Positions 47,840-57,743 of a stretch of 64,000 nucleotides of DNA are shown piece by piece (within the stretch, counting starts at the first letter, position 1; each line of letters starts with the position of its first letter). The notes beneath the pieces are model-generated. The model was not told where the DNA came from, did not search any database, and worked only from the letters and a program-made list of their open reading frames with translations. The position numbers and the translations under genes are program-made. This stretch comes from Dermanyssus gallinae. Taxonomy: Eukaryota; Arthropoda; Arachnida; Mesostigmata; Dermanyssidae. Where the stretch lies: NCBI GenBank assembly GCA_003439945.1, contig QVRM01002806.1, positions 859,001 through 923,000 on the forward strand. The letters are read 5' to 3'.

Positions 47840-48390
47840 GAAGAATAGTAAATCTGCGGGCTCCTACTAAATAGTGTAAGGGCATATTAAAACAAGTATA
47901 AATATTGTATGCCTGCCATTAACCAAATTGTATAACGCCTGCCTATGCAGCGGCAAAATACTGGTCAACGTAGGTAATACGTGGTTCAGAAAACGTATAG
48001 AAGAAATGCGTAGCAAAGCCATTGCGGCCATGATTCTAGTGAGATACGTTACTGATATAGAAATCGCGCTAGACTTTTTCAAATAAAAAATATTTTTTAA
48101 GTAACGTACTGTCTTCGTGCAATTGCCCTTTTTTTATCACGCCAGACCTTAAAAACATAGATAAGATAAAGCCATACTTCGTAAAGTGCATGTTGGGCTT
48201 GCCAAAGAACGCGTCGGCAACGGTAGCACTAGAATTATGCCACAAACGCACATTAGTAGAGAATTTAGTACTGGACGCCGTTCAATACGCAAACCTTAAA
48301 TGTTTACCGAAAATTTAGAGAAATTCGCAATATGGCATTTGTAATGGGCCTGTATGTCGAGGAGCCTGCTTCTTACAGTAATAAATGGCA

Positions 48391-48421
<31 letters not shown>

Positions 48422-48780
48422 TATGCAGGCGTGGTTTCCATCACCTCGTATGCATGAGAGAGCATGTTATGAAATTGACGAGTGCGTATGTAAATATTGT
48501 GGAGAGTGCAATATCGGTTATCACATACTCAACTGCTCGTTTAATGAAACGTCGTCGCTACAGTCAAATGTCAACGATATTGTTAGCTTACAAAATATTA
48601 TATGAACGATTGTACTATACTACCTATTTATGATGAATAAATCTGAACAACAATCAAGATGTCTTAAAGCCCCGTGGAAAGAACCAGCTTGCAGACGGAG
48701 GCCTTGGTGGGGCCTGGCGCTGTAAGAACACTGCTGCATCTACGTTTGCATGTGCCTTACTGGACTAAACGTGTATCTAC
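47840..48780 (+). pseudogene. LINE ORF2 remnant with C-terminal zinc-like motif
   Basis: Plus strand: LTKLYNACLCSGKI (RT N-terminal block, about 47918-47960), then, after shifts and a deleted palm, DKIKPYFVKCMLGLPKNASA (about 48150-48210) and LVENLVLDAVQYANLKCLPK. Next comes CVCKYCGECNIGYHILNC (about 48484-48537), equivalent to CMCKLCGCPCDLYH of the copy at 41359-42440. A (TA)n tract at 48395-48420 interrupts it. The 3' end after the stop (48603) is repeated at 49085. The RT core is missing, so it is inactive. Confidence 0.6.
48395..48420. repeat. (TA)n microsatellite inside a LINE fossil
   Basis: About 13 uninterrupted TA units. Confidence 0.95.
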
Positions 48781-48919
48781 CTGAGATAACATGTAGGTAA
48801 CAATTATGAAGCTAACACGAAAGTGCCGCTATGATTTTTGTTCATTGTTTAAATTTTCAAAATGGGAAGCGCTATTTACAATGGCACCAGAACTGGGCTT
48901 TTGCTAATCGACACATTTT

Positions 48920-49260
48920 TATGCAGGCAATGTGGTGCTCTACTTGACTAACAAACTCATCTGTAGAAAGTATCTCCTATATCGCACAATTATACCAATG
49001 ACGACGGTCCGACTTTTAGCGGGAATCCGTCATGGCTAATATTAACCTTTCAAGCTCTGCTGCGTTAAAAAGGAATAATGCTAATAAAATTATGTGTAAA
49101 CAATTGTATTATACTAGCAATTAATGTTGAATAAGCCTGGAAAAAAATAGATCAGCCTGCAAGCCCGTGGAAAAACTCAGTTTCTGGGCGGATGCCCGAA
49201 TGAGATCTGGCGCTGTAAAGACACCGTTGCACCTGCTACTGCATGTCTGTAAACGATGAA
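48920..49260 (+). pseudogene. Second LINE 3' end, same family
   Basis: Bases 49085-49255 align by eye with 48603-48775: both run TTGTA(C/T)TATACTA, a GAATAA word, a GCCC(C)GTGG block, GGCGCTGTAA, then CACTGCTGCA or CACCGTTGCA. Upstream, CRQCGALL near 48925 fits the degraded zinc motif. It is a second 3' end in the same orientation about 480 bp downstream, from tandem insertion or duplication. Confidence 0.5.
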
Positions 49261-49481
49261 CGATGGTGCATTTGCTTTATATATACGGCCCATACTACTG
49301 TTCTATGAATATCTGGGCCATTAGAGAGTGAAGCTTAAGGGAGGATGTGTGTTTAGTGGACAGGTCTCTTGGCGGACCAACATCCAACCGCTAGGGTCGA
49401 GTCCCATACTGCTCGAGAGGGGGAACACCCCGCACTCGTAGCAACAATGCGTAAAAGCAATTACCGTTTTCCACAAAAAGA

Positions 49482-49502
49482 ATATATATATATATATATA
49501 TA
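49482..49502. repeat. (TA)n microsatellite
   Basis: About 10 uninterrupted AT units. Confidence 0.9.
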
Positions 49503-49619
49503 CTATTTATTTGATGTTTATTTGCCATTATTGGTATATTTTTTCACAACATTTACGGGTTATTCAGCTCAAGTACGTCAATTACAGCAGCTGTTAATAA
49601 GCTAATGTTCAGTGCTATA

Positions 49620-50937
49620 CATGGTGTTCAAAACGTATCGCGACTTTTGTGTTTTTTCAAAAATTATTCATTTATTCATGAATATCTATTTTGTCCCCTT
49701 CAAAGTAATCCCCATGAGATATTATACACTTGTGCCAACGGTTTTTCCAATCTTCGAAGCACTTCAAAAAACCATTTTTTTTTATCTTGTTCAGCTCCTC
49801 CTTCGATGCCGTCTTTATCTCGTCAAGCGTAGCGTAACGTCGTCCTTTCATGGGCCTCTTCAGTTTAGGGAACAAGAAAAAGTCACAGGGGGCCAGATCT
49901 GGGGAATACGGTGGCTGCGGCATCATTAGTGTGTTGTTTTTGGCCAAAAACTCGCGCACAAGCAACGATGTGTGAGCAGGGGCGTTATCGTGGTGCAAAA
50001 GCCAATGTTTGTTCTTCCACAAATCCGGGCGTTTCTGGCGGATTGCGTCGCGCAATTTGCGCATAACTTGCAGGTAATATTCCTTATTGACCGTTCTACC
50101 CTGTGGCAAGAACTCATGATGCACCACGCCCCTGCAATCGAAGAAAACTGTCAGCAAAACTTTCACATTCGACCGAACTTGGCGCGCTTTTTTCGGTCTT
50201 GGTTCGTGCGGCAGCTTCCATTGAGATGATTGAGCTTTGGTTTCCACGTCATAACCATAAACCCACGATTCGTCACCAGTTATGACCCTCTGGAGCAAAT
50301 TTGGGTCGTCGCGGACAGAGTCCAACATCTCATTAGCAATGTTCATGCGATGCTGTTTTTGGTCGCAATTGAGCAATTTTGGTACGAATTTCGCGGCGAC
50401 CCGTCTCATGCCCAAATCATTGATAAAAATTGAATGGCACGAGCCAATCGATATGTTTAGGTCCTCAGCAACTTCTCTAACGGTGATTCGACGATTGGCC
50501 AATACCATTTTCTCCACTTCATTAATTTTTTCGTCTGTTGTTGAAGTGCTCGGGCGTCCGGCACGCTCTTCGTCGTTCACATCTTCTCGGCCTTCTGAGA
50601 ACATTTTGTACCACCGATAAACGTTGCTTCGGTCCAAGGTAGCTTCTCCGTATGCCACAGTCAACATTCGGAATGCATCCGCGCACTTAATTTCGTTTTT
50701 CACACAAGATTTGATACAGGTTCTTTGATCCATTTTTTTTAATAGGTAAAAATCGAAGACGATCCAAAACACGTGCAAGCAAAGCAGCTGTCAACAATTA
50801 AGTGAACATTCAAAATGGCCGAGCTTGTCGGCATAAGTGAGAGACACGAGTACCAACATAACGCCACAAAAAAATCGAAATTCGAATATACGTAACCCGC
50901 GAAAATTCAAAAGTCGCGATACGTTTTGAACACACCG
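49620..50937 (-). mobile_element. mariner element, copy 2, complete
   Basis: A 1318-bp element flanked by TA (49618-49619 and 50938-50939). Ends are inverted copies containing GTTCAAAACGTATCGCGACT. They carry C where copies 1 and 3 have A and differ by small indels in the outermost bases, so the two ends were changed in step. It is inserted at the 3' side of the LINE RT that occupies 50940-54425. Confidence 0.93.
49672..50733 (-). CDS. mariner transposase, D,D34D, full length
   Basis: 353 residues from MDQRTC with no stop or shift. D154 (TGDESWVYGYD), D249 (HHDNAPAH) and D284 (SPDLAPCDFF) are all present, as are WKLPHEPRP and the two N-terminal helix-turn-helix segments. Differences from copy 1 include Ser for Phe in the ninth position (CIKSC), Pro at 144, Lys for Asn and Asp for Glu in VMRKLRDA (225-230), and His for Asn in KHWLLHHD (243). 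The nine-A run near the 3' end is intact, unlike copy 3. It could be active, though that is not shown. Confidence 0.92.
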   Translation of the reverse strand: MDQRTCIKSCVKNEIKCADAFRMLTVAYGEATLDRSNVYRWYKMFSEGREDVNDEERAGRPSTSTTDEKINEVEKMVLANRRITVREVAEDLNISIGSCHSIFINDLGMRRVAAKFVPKLLNCDQKQHRMNIANEMLDSVRDDPNLLQRVITGDESWVYGYDVETKAQSSQWKLPHEPRPKKARQVRSNVKVLLTVFFDCRGVVHHEFLPQGRTVNKEYYLQVMRKLRDAIRQKRPDLWKNKHWLLHHDNAPAHTSLLVREFLAKNNTLMMPQPPYSPDLAPCDFFLFPKLKRPMKGRRYATLDEIKTASKEELNKIKKNGFLKCFEDWKNRWHKCIISHGDYFEGDKIDIHE

Positions 50938-50939
50938 TA

Positions 50940-52067
50940 CATTTCATTAGGTAATATCGGTCAATATGTCAATTTCACCACATTATTTACACACATTACC
51001 TCTGGTAAAACGCATCACTTTTGTTTTTGACACGTTGGTGTTTAGCTTATTTTTGTAACACCATCGTGCAGTCTCATTGTCTCATGTAAAATTGAAGGTG
51101 CTGTCCCGATTTTCCCACAATAACTAAGCCGTCTGCATAATACACGTGGTGAGCTTTTCCTTCTCGGAGGCACTTCCCAAGGCCAGCTGCGTACAGTATA
51201 AATAAAAATGGGCTAGCTGTATTACCCTGTGGTGCGCCATTTGTTTGAGAGACCTCCTTGGCAATTGCGTGAGCTCCGTTTAAAAGTGTGATACGTTGGC
51301 TGGCTAAAATATCTCGGATAAGGTTATACATCCGGCTTTTAATATTAAAATCTTTACGAAGAGTGCGTAAATGCCGATCACTCGGGACTGCATCAAAAGC
51401 TGTTTTAAAATCAATAAAAGCGGCGTAAGTCACATCTTGTTTTCGAGTCTCTAGGTATACTATTATATCCGTAAGTGCTCTCTCAGCCGAACGCGCTGGA
51501 AGCAATTAATTTTGTTCTGCCGGTAAATCTTTGAAACACTCTAGAAACAGCCTTTTGACAAGGAGCGATGTAAGAACCTTGTACACTACGCTGGTTAATT
51601 ATATGCCGCGGTAGTTTTCTGGCTTTGTATTATCTTCCTTCCCCTTAAAAATTGGTTGCAAAAAACTTTTCCTCCACTGGCAAGGGATTGCGCCTTGTCT
51701 AAGACAGGTGTTGTAAATCATTACGAGGGCAGGGATGGTCACTGAAATCGCAGCTTTGAGATGTTTGTAGACAATCTGGTCAATCTGGCAGATTTTCCAT
51801 CTTTTCTTGTCATGATACCCTGAAGGACTTCTTCCTCTGTGAAGCCTTGCCACTGTCCGTCGCTCTCTTGTTCTTCTTTTTCCGGCAGGACACAGTCGCG
51901 GGTGAAAATTTGCGTAAAGTATTCTAGCGACTCATCGTCGTTAGTTAGTGGGGTTGGTTCTTTAGGGCGTTGCGGAAAAAGAATCCAATGTCGGTAGAGG
52001 CTTTCTCGAATCTTGCGGAGTCGCATATCGGTTTCATATTGGGCGCGCTTTGTCCTAAGCAGGTATT
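50940..52067 (-). pseudogene. LINE reverse transcriptase, split by mariners on both sides
   Basis: Minus-strand order: RTKRAQYETDMRLRKIRE (linker), FTEEEVLQGIMTRKDGKSA (RT start), VMIYNTCLRQGAIPCQWRKS, then IFKGKEDNTKPENYRGI (about 51600). After a stop come ERALTDIIVYLE, TYAAFIDFKTAFDAVPSD (motif A), VSQTNGAPQGNTASPFLFIL (motif B, 51240-51185), VYYADGLVIVG (motif C, 51140-51110), and a shifted KTKVM-like segment. Motif C has YADG for YADD, losing the second catalytic Asp. Two or three shifts are present. The linker continues beyond mariner copy 3 into 53392, and the 3' side is cut by mariner copy 2 at 50938. Confidence 0.8.
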
Positions 52068-52069
52068 TA

Positions 52070-53389
52070 CGAGGTGTGTTCAAAAAGTATCGCGACTTTT
52101 GTGTTTTTTCAAAAATTATTCATTTATTCATGAATATCTATTTTGTCCCCTTCAAAGTAATCCCCATGAGATATTATACACTTGTGCCAACGGTTTTTCC
52201 AATCTTCGAAGCACTTCAAAAAACCATTTTTTTTATCTTGTTCAGCTCCTTCTTCGATGCCGTCTTTATCTCGTCAAGCGTAGCGTAACGTCGTCCTTTC
52301 ATGGGCCTCTTCAGTTTAGGGAACAAGAAAAAGTCACAGGGGGCCAGATCTGGGGAATACGGTAGCTGCGGCATCATTAGTGTGTTGTTTTTGGCCAAAA
52401 ACTCGCGCACAAGCAACGATGTGTGAGCAGGGGCGTTATCGTGGTGCAAAAGCCAATTTTTGTTCTTCCACAAATCCGGGCGTTTCTGGCGGATTGCTTC
52501 GCGCAAATTGCGCATAACTTGCAGGTAATATTCCTTATTGACCGTTCTACCCTGTGGCAAGAACTCATGATGCACCACGCCCCTGCAATCGAAGAAAACT
52601 GTCAGCAAAACTTTCACATTCGACCGAACTTGGCGCGCTTTTTTCGGTCTTGGTTCGTGCGGCAGCTTCCATTGAGATGATTGAGCTTTGGTTTCCACGT
52701 CATAACCATAAACCCACGATTCGTCACCAGTTATGACCCTCTGGAGCAAATTTGGGTCGTCGCGGACAGAGTCCAACATCTCATTAGCAATGTTCATGCG
52801 ATGCTGTTTTTGGTCGCAATTGAGCAATTTTGGTACGAATTTCGCGGCGACCCGTCTCATGCCCAAATCATTGATAAAAATCGAATGGCACGAGCCAATC
52901 GATATGTTTAGGTCCTCAGCAACTTCTCTAACGGTGATTCGACGATTGGCCAATACCATTTTCTCCACTTCATTAATTTTTTCGTCTGTTGTTGAAGTGC
53001 TCGGGCGTCCGGCACGCTCTTCGTCGTTCACATCTTCTCGGCCTTCTGAGAACATTTTGTACCACCGATAAACGTTGCTTCGGTCCAAGGTAGCTTCTCC
53101 GTATGCCACAGTCAACATTCGGAATGCATCCGCGCACTTAATTTCGTTTTTCACACAAAATTTGATACAGGTTCTTTGATCCATTTTTTTGAATAGGTAA
53201 AAATCGAAGACGATCCAAAACACGTGCAAGCAAAGCAGCTGTCAACAATTAAGTGAACATTCAAAATGGCCGAGCTTGTCGGCATAAGTGAGAGACATGA
53301 GTACCAACATAACGCCACAAAAAATCGAAATTCGAATATACGTAACCCGCGAAAATTCAAAAGTCGCGATACTTTTTGAACATACCTCG
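52070..53389 (-). mobile_element. mariner element, copy 3, inserted in LINE
   Basis: A 1320-bp element flanked by TA (52068-52069 and 53390-53391). Inverted ends start CGAGGTGTGTTCAAAAAGTA on one side; the other reads CGAGGTATGTTCAAAAAGTA, one mismatch. The LINE reading direction is the same on both sides, which gives a clear before-and-after insertion site. Confidence 0.95.
52216..53184 (-). pseudogene. mariner transposase, truncated by one-base loss in poly-A
   Basis: 322 residues from MDQRTC. Sequence is as in the other copies up to KKELNKIKK, then MVF and a stop. The coding-strand A-run here is 8 long, while both other copies have 9 at the same place. The single loss shifts the frame and removes about the last 34 residues, including the GFLKCFEDWKNRWHKC end. 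All three catalytic Asp (D154, D249, D284) remain, and Leu replaces the first Pro of PPYSPDL. Probably inactive or impaired; the element could still be moved in trans by the other copies. Confidence 0.9.
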
Positions 53390-53391
53390 TA

Positions 53392-53819
53392 TACTTGCGC
53401 TTTAAAATGGCAAGTTGGGCTAGGTTCTTACTGCTGTTTGGCCTTGTATTGGCATATTATTGATTTGGTGTTGCGGCATTCTGGGTTGAACCTGGCTTTG
53501 TGCCTAAACCAAGTGGTTCGACAGCGGGCTGCCGTTGTTGACGTCTGTACGGCCCACCGAAAACAGCGCTCGTAGGTGTCGAGGTCTTTTCGACGTTCAA
53601 GAGGTGGGAGGAGATGAAGGGATTGCTCCAGTTTATGCACGTTGATCTGCTGCGACAGATGTGGATTGCTTGTGCTGGTTGTGGCTACGTTGACTGCCAG
53701 ATCGAATGTTAGTTGACTGTGCTTTCTGTCGGCTAAAAAGGTGATCTTCAGGTTGTTGATGCAGATGCCTGGCGCATGTGCTGACGTCATTAATATGTCA
53801 ACAACACTTGTGCTGTTCC
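53392..53819 (-). pseudogene. LINE linker and end of endonuclease domain
   Basis: On the minus strand from 53819: STSVVDILMTSAHAPG, then KITFLADRKHSQLTFDLAVN (end of an APE-type endonuclease, where S-DH-F is usual). A linker follows: LEQSLHLLPPLERRKDLDTY, RCFRWAVQTSTTAARCRTTW. It runs to the mariner copy 3 boundary and resumes at 52067. One stop lies near 53425. Confidence 0.65.
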
Positions 53820-53831
53820 ATGCCGTATACG

Positions 53832-54009
53832 GTCGAGCCCGGTGGCGTGGTGGCATGCGTCTGCACCTCGCGACCGGAAGAGACACATAGGTGCGCGGGT
53901 TCGAGCCCCACCGTTGCACCGATTTGTATTTATGGGAATCCGTCTACGAAGCAATACGAAAAGTAGTCCCATGGACATTCAATCTTGGCTGAGAGTCAGC
54001 CCCGAAAGA
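53832..54009 (+). mobile_element. tRNA-derived SINE family 1, complete, with target duplication
   Basis: 178 bp between two exact copies of ATGCCGTATACG (53820-53831 and 54010-54021). The head reads GTCGAGCCCGGTGGCGTGGT (box A region), then GCACCTCGCGACC, GAGACACATAGGTGCG, and GGGTTCGAGCCCCACCGTTG (box B region). Body and tail follow: TTTGTATTTATGGGAATCCG, AGCAATACGAAAAG, TTGGCTGAGAGTCAGCC, CCGAAAGAA. The duplication defines both ends exactly, so this is the type copy for the family. It is inserted in the endonuclease region of the minus-strand LINE. Confidence 0.88.
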
Positions 54010-54021
54010 ATGCCGTATACG

Positions 54022-54425
54022 TAGTTTCTTGCATATTGTTTTCGATCTGTAGTTTTAGGCTTTCAACTTCTTTTCTAAATAATGCGCTTCGTTAATTTTG
54101 TTTTGAGAGGTCATAGTTAAAATCTCCGGCGATCACAATATATTTCGTTTTGTGTAAGCATAAAAGCAAACATTCGTCAATGTCGTATAAAATATCTCGT
54201 ACCGCTCTTTCAGATGGGCTGTATATACATATGCAATAGCAATATTTCATCTTCACAATGATTCGTCTACGTGTAACTAATAACACCTGTGACCATACGT
54301 TCGTCGGCACATCTATAGTGACACCTGACTTTGGCCTACCGCGTTCTTCCGTTTTGATTGCTTGACCATGACAGATCTTGTGGCGTGGGAATACAATATC
54401 ATTTGGTTTGTTACAAACGTTTCCG
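54022..54425 (-). pseudogene. LINE endonuclease domain (APE type), 5' part
   Basis: On the minus strand from about 54425: DIVFPRHKICHGQAIKTEER, GRPKSGVTIDVPTN, VLLVTRRRIIVK, CIYSPSERAVRDILYDIDEC, then YIVIAGDFNYDL (about 54140-54105). The GRPxGGVAI, Y-PP-E and GDFN landmarks are those of LINE apurinic-like endonucleases. The domain's remaining part is on the other side of the SINE at 53392-53819. Upstream of 54425 the LINE 5' end is not recognisable. Confidence 0.72.
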
Positions 54426-54456
54426 TAAGAAATATAAAAGCGAACTCATTAAAATG

Positions 54457-54524
54457 ATATATATATATATATATATACCCGTGTAATTAATTCTAGTCCT
54501 TCGACGTTTCACAAGAGACACCTC

Positions 54525-54555
<31 letters not shown>
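54457..54555. repeat. Two (TA)n tracts
   Basis: 54457-54477 and 54527-54555, with 49 non-repeat bases between. Confidence 0.93.
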
Positions 54556-54559
<4 letters not shown>

Positions 54560-55387
54560 GAGAATACATGAAATACATTAAAAACATTATATATCTACAT
54601 TTTTGCTTTAAGCTTTCTATTATCCTTAGGCAAGTACGGTGTACGTGGCTGTACGAGCGAGTGGCTGTACGAAGCGCAATTACCGAGGTTACAAAACGAG
54701 AAAACGTCCCATGGGCATGTAATTGATTTGTTGAAACTACAATACCGGCGGCAACCGAATTGAAATATCGGTTTTTCGGAGGACAATGTTTTAGGCTCAT
54801 ATTGAATGTACGTCGACACGTGCAGACTCGTGGATGTGTAGGATGGTTGGGTCCCTTAACAGTCGTTCGCACGGTCGCAGCTGCTGCTTAAAACTATAAA
54901 TTGTTTTCGATCACGCCCAGTAGTAAGAGCCAGGTAGATAAGCTTTTTGTCAGCGCGTCTTCCATTGTTAGTCTGCCGTATTTTTCCGCACCTTGTTCCT
55001 AGCCGTCGACTGATGTGCAACGAGACAGCTCAACATCGCAAAGTTGCTCGATAGCCTGCTAAAAGGGCGATTGAGTATACCCGCAGAGTTGATCGATATG
55101 GCAGAACTTAATAAGACGAAGGAATATTTCTTTGTAGAGGGAATGAAAATAACCAAATTATTTGCACAGATTTTTTTTATTTATGAAGATGTTAGCACGT
55201 CTAGTAAATATTCACAATCTATGCGGGATCTACCGACAAGAGTGCGGCTTCATGGGCCTTTGCATAGGTCTTTGGATGCCTTCTGTAGGTTTAGTAGGGC
55301 AAACAAACAAAACAGTTAAGCATTTCTTAATAAGTAATCTAAGAAGGCGACAGCTACAATAAAAAAGCAGTGCGTCAATATAATGTT

Positions 55388-55389
<2 letters not shown>
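54556..55389. other. No recognisable gene
   Basis: Nothing recognised on either strand. Confidence 0.4.

Positions 55390-55418
<29 letters not shown>
55390..55418. repeat. (TA)n microsatellite
   Basis: About 14 uninterrupted AT units. Confidence 0.95.
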
Positions 55419-55422
<4 letters not shown>

Positions 55423-55434
55423 TTTACTCTATAT

Positions 55435-56050
55435 GCAAGTATCTACATTATAAATACACGTGCACAATTTCTTTCTAATAAATAAAGGAATGCACGTTGC
55501 TTTTAATATCTGCTGCAAGACCGCTGTAATACCACGATCCAAGACCAACAGGGCTTTAATACAAAAAATAACAAAAGTCCCAGACTACAAGACTGGCTCC
55601 TCCTCATGAGGTTACTAAGTCCTCGCCGGAAGTAACCTGGCATGTCTAGAGCCGTAGAGCCTAACGGTGACATTTCGAGGTGTTCCTCTTCACCTAGTGT
55701 CTGCATATATCTTTGTGCACGCTGTGCAAATGCTCTACTAAAATGAAGGCATCTGCGCAAGTATCTACATAGTAAGTACAGGTGCATAATTGCGTCGTAA
55801 CAAACAAAGGAATAATGAGACACGTTGCTCTTAATCTGCTGCAAGGCCACTATTACACCGCGATCTAAGACCATCAGGGACTAAAAAAAAAAACAGAAGA
55901 TGCAAATTACACGCTGAGTTCTCCTCCTGAGGTTGCTAAGCCCTCGTCGGAAGTAACCTGGTGTGTCTGGGGCGGCGATGTTTCGGGATGTTCTTCTCTC
56001 TTTAGTGTTTGCGTGTATCTTCGCCCACGCTGTTCAAATTAAGCAGGGAC
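55435..56050. repeat. Diverged tandem duplication, about 320-bp unit
   Basis: Unit 1 (55435-55756) and unit 2 (55757 to about 56050) share an ordered series of blocks: GCAAGTATCTACAT, AAAGGAAT, CACGTTGCT, CTGCTGCAAG, CGCGATCTAAGACCA (or CACGATCCAAGACCA), GGTTACTAAGTCCTCG (or GGTTGCTAAGCCCTCG), GGAAGTAACCTGG and CACGCTGT. They are offset by 322 bases at the first block and by less toward the end, because of small deletions. The minus frame 55503-55874 spans the junction and is not protein-like. Confidence 0.85.
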
Positions 56051-56102
56051 ACCTGCTAAGATTATTCTTTGAGATAGTTCATATTAGGGTTGCTGGCTTA
56101 TA

Positions 56103-56150
56103 GATGTTTTAGGTATTATTTCTCTGATGTTTTAGGTATTATTTCTTTCG
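56103..56150. repeat. Two-copy 23-bp tandem repeat
   Basis: GATGTTTTAGGTATTATTTC plus three bases, twice in a row. Confidence 0.9.
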
Positions 56151-57702
56151 TAGATGACTAACTGGACCTAATGCGGACGTGCACGTGAACACCACTGCGA
56201 GAAAGCTTAATGCAAAAGTGGCCGGTTGTGTAGAGCTCCTGCCTACAAAAAAAACAGTTTTCATTCAATCCCTGCTCAAGTCGACACCCACGTTCGCATT
56301 ACGACGAACTGGGCCAGCAAAGGTGCACTCTCCGCTAAATTAAAAGTTCCTGGGGCCTTGAAGGTTCTGTACTCTGTTGCCTTTCCAGGTTTTTATTCGC
56401 TGTAGGAATGCTAATAGAACAGTTGCAATCTTTGCATAGTTCCTTTGAGGTGACCAGTTAAGGTAGGTTTGGCTAGATCTATGTAAACCTCCGTACTTTT
56501 TATAGGCCACAAAAGATGTTCCCCTTTCCATACCGTTCGGGAAGGGCAACAGGCATGGCTAGTGAACACGGTGCGCTATCGTAGTGTTCATAGTAGTGAA
56601 CATAGCGTAATGTTTTTAATATTCTAACGTAGCTCAAACGTAAACTGCATGCTTAGCTTAACATAAAGTGTCCACTAATGTGCGTGCACTTAAAACTGTA
56701 GCTAATACCTCACGGTACGACAAAAGAGTTGGAAAAATAAAAAATGTAGACATGAAGGGCGTCGTTAGCATTGCTGACTTTCGTTAGACTTCCAAATATG
56801 GCTGGCCTAGTTGCGCGGCTATAGAAGTAGCTTGATACTGCTCGGCAGTGAACTCGTTCAAGGCAAGCCGTTTTAAAGTAATAAGCTTATCTTCCACACC
56901 ACCATAGCGGCTTCCAGTCGCACCTATTTAGGATCGGAAAATCTCCCGCATCCACCTGAGTCGCCCAGCAGAAGCGAAGCAGCGCGCTTCATTGAAGCTT
57001 CCGAAGGGGCAACTCCGGACAACTTGTTAGACACCGTTGTGAGGACGACAGATGAAGCGTCGTCGATAATGCCAAAGCTTGCACAAAGAGGCCCACAGAT
57101 TTCTAACTCACCCGGGTACAGAGCGACAGCAAAACAAGGATACTTCTTAGCTTTAGCTTAAGCCAAAGCTTCTGTTTTAACAAAAGCCTTACCGTCTTTC
57201 TAAGTTGAGATGTTAAGTAGTCCAGGCGAGCATTTTTTACTGCGGGCTGAAAATGTTCTGAAGGAGGAACAACTCTCCTGCAGAGGGGAACAGAGGGTGG
57301 TAGGGAAGGAGCAAAGTGTATATATATAGATAGATAAATAGGGCTGTTGGCCAAATAGGTTGGCCTGCAAAGCATATACACATTGTGTTAGGTGTCGATA
57401 GTTAGACGTCGTTACAATCAGGTGACGATGGCCGTAAGCTGTGTTTCTTGTACCGGTCATACTGTTGCAACTACAACGACTACGACGATTACCGCCTCTG
57501 CAATTACCACAACAAGAGAGAAGCAGTTAGTTTGGCCGCTGATGATGTCGATTAGTTGGATATTTTAGTCAGCCGCATCGGCCCGAGACTCTCCTGTAAC
57601 TCAGTGCCTTCACTGCGCTAAACATAAATAAAGTGTCATCACTTGTTGATGACCGGACTGATCAGCTTCGTACCTTTTAAATGCGCAATCAATCCAATCG
57701 AG
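56151..57702. other. No recognisable gene
   Basis: Nothing recognised. Overlapping minus frames at 57103-57460 show no domain. Confidence 0.4.

Positions 57703-57738
<36 letters not shown>
57703..57738. repeat. (TA)n microsatellite
   Basis: About 17 uninterrupted AT units. Confidence 0.95.

Positions 57739-57743
<5 letters not shown>

Noticed and set aside
50938..52069. Mariner copies 2 and 3 as ends of a composite transposon carrying the RT segment
   Set aside because: Each copy has its own TA duplication and the DNA between them is the interior of the host LINE; independent insertion explains it.
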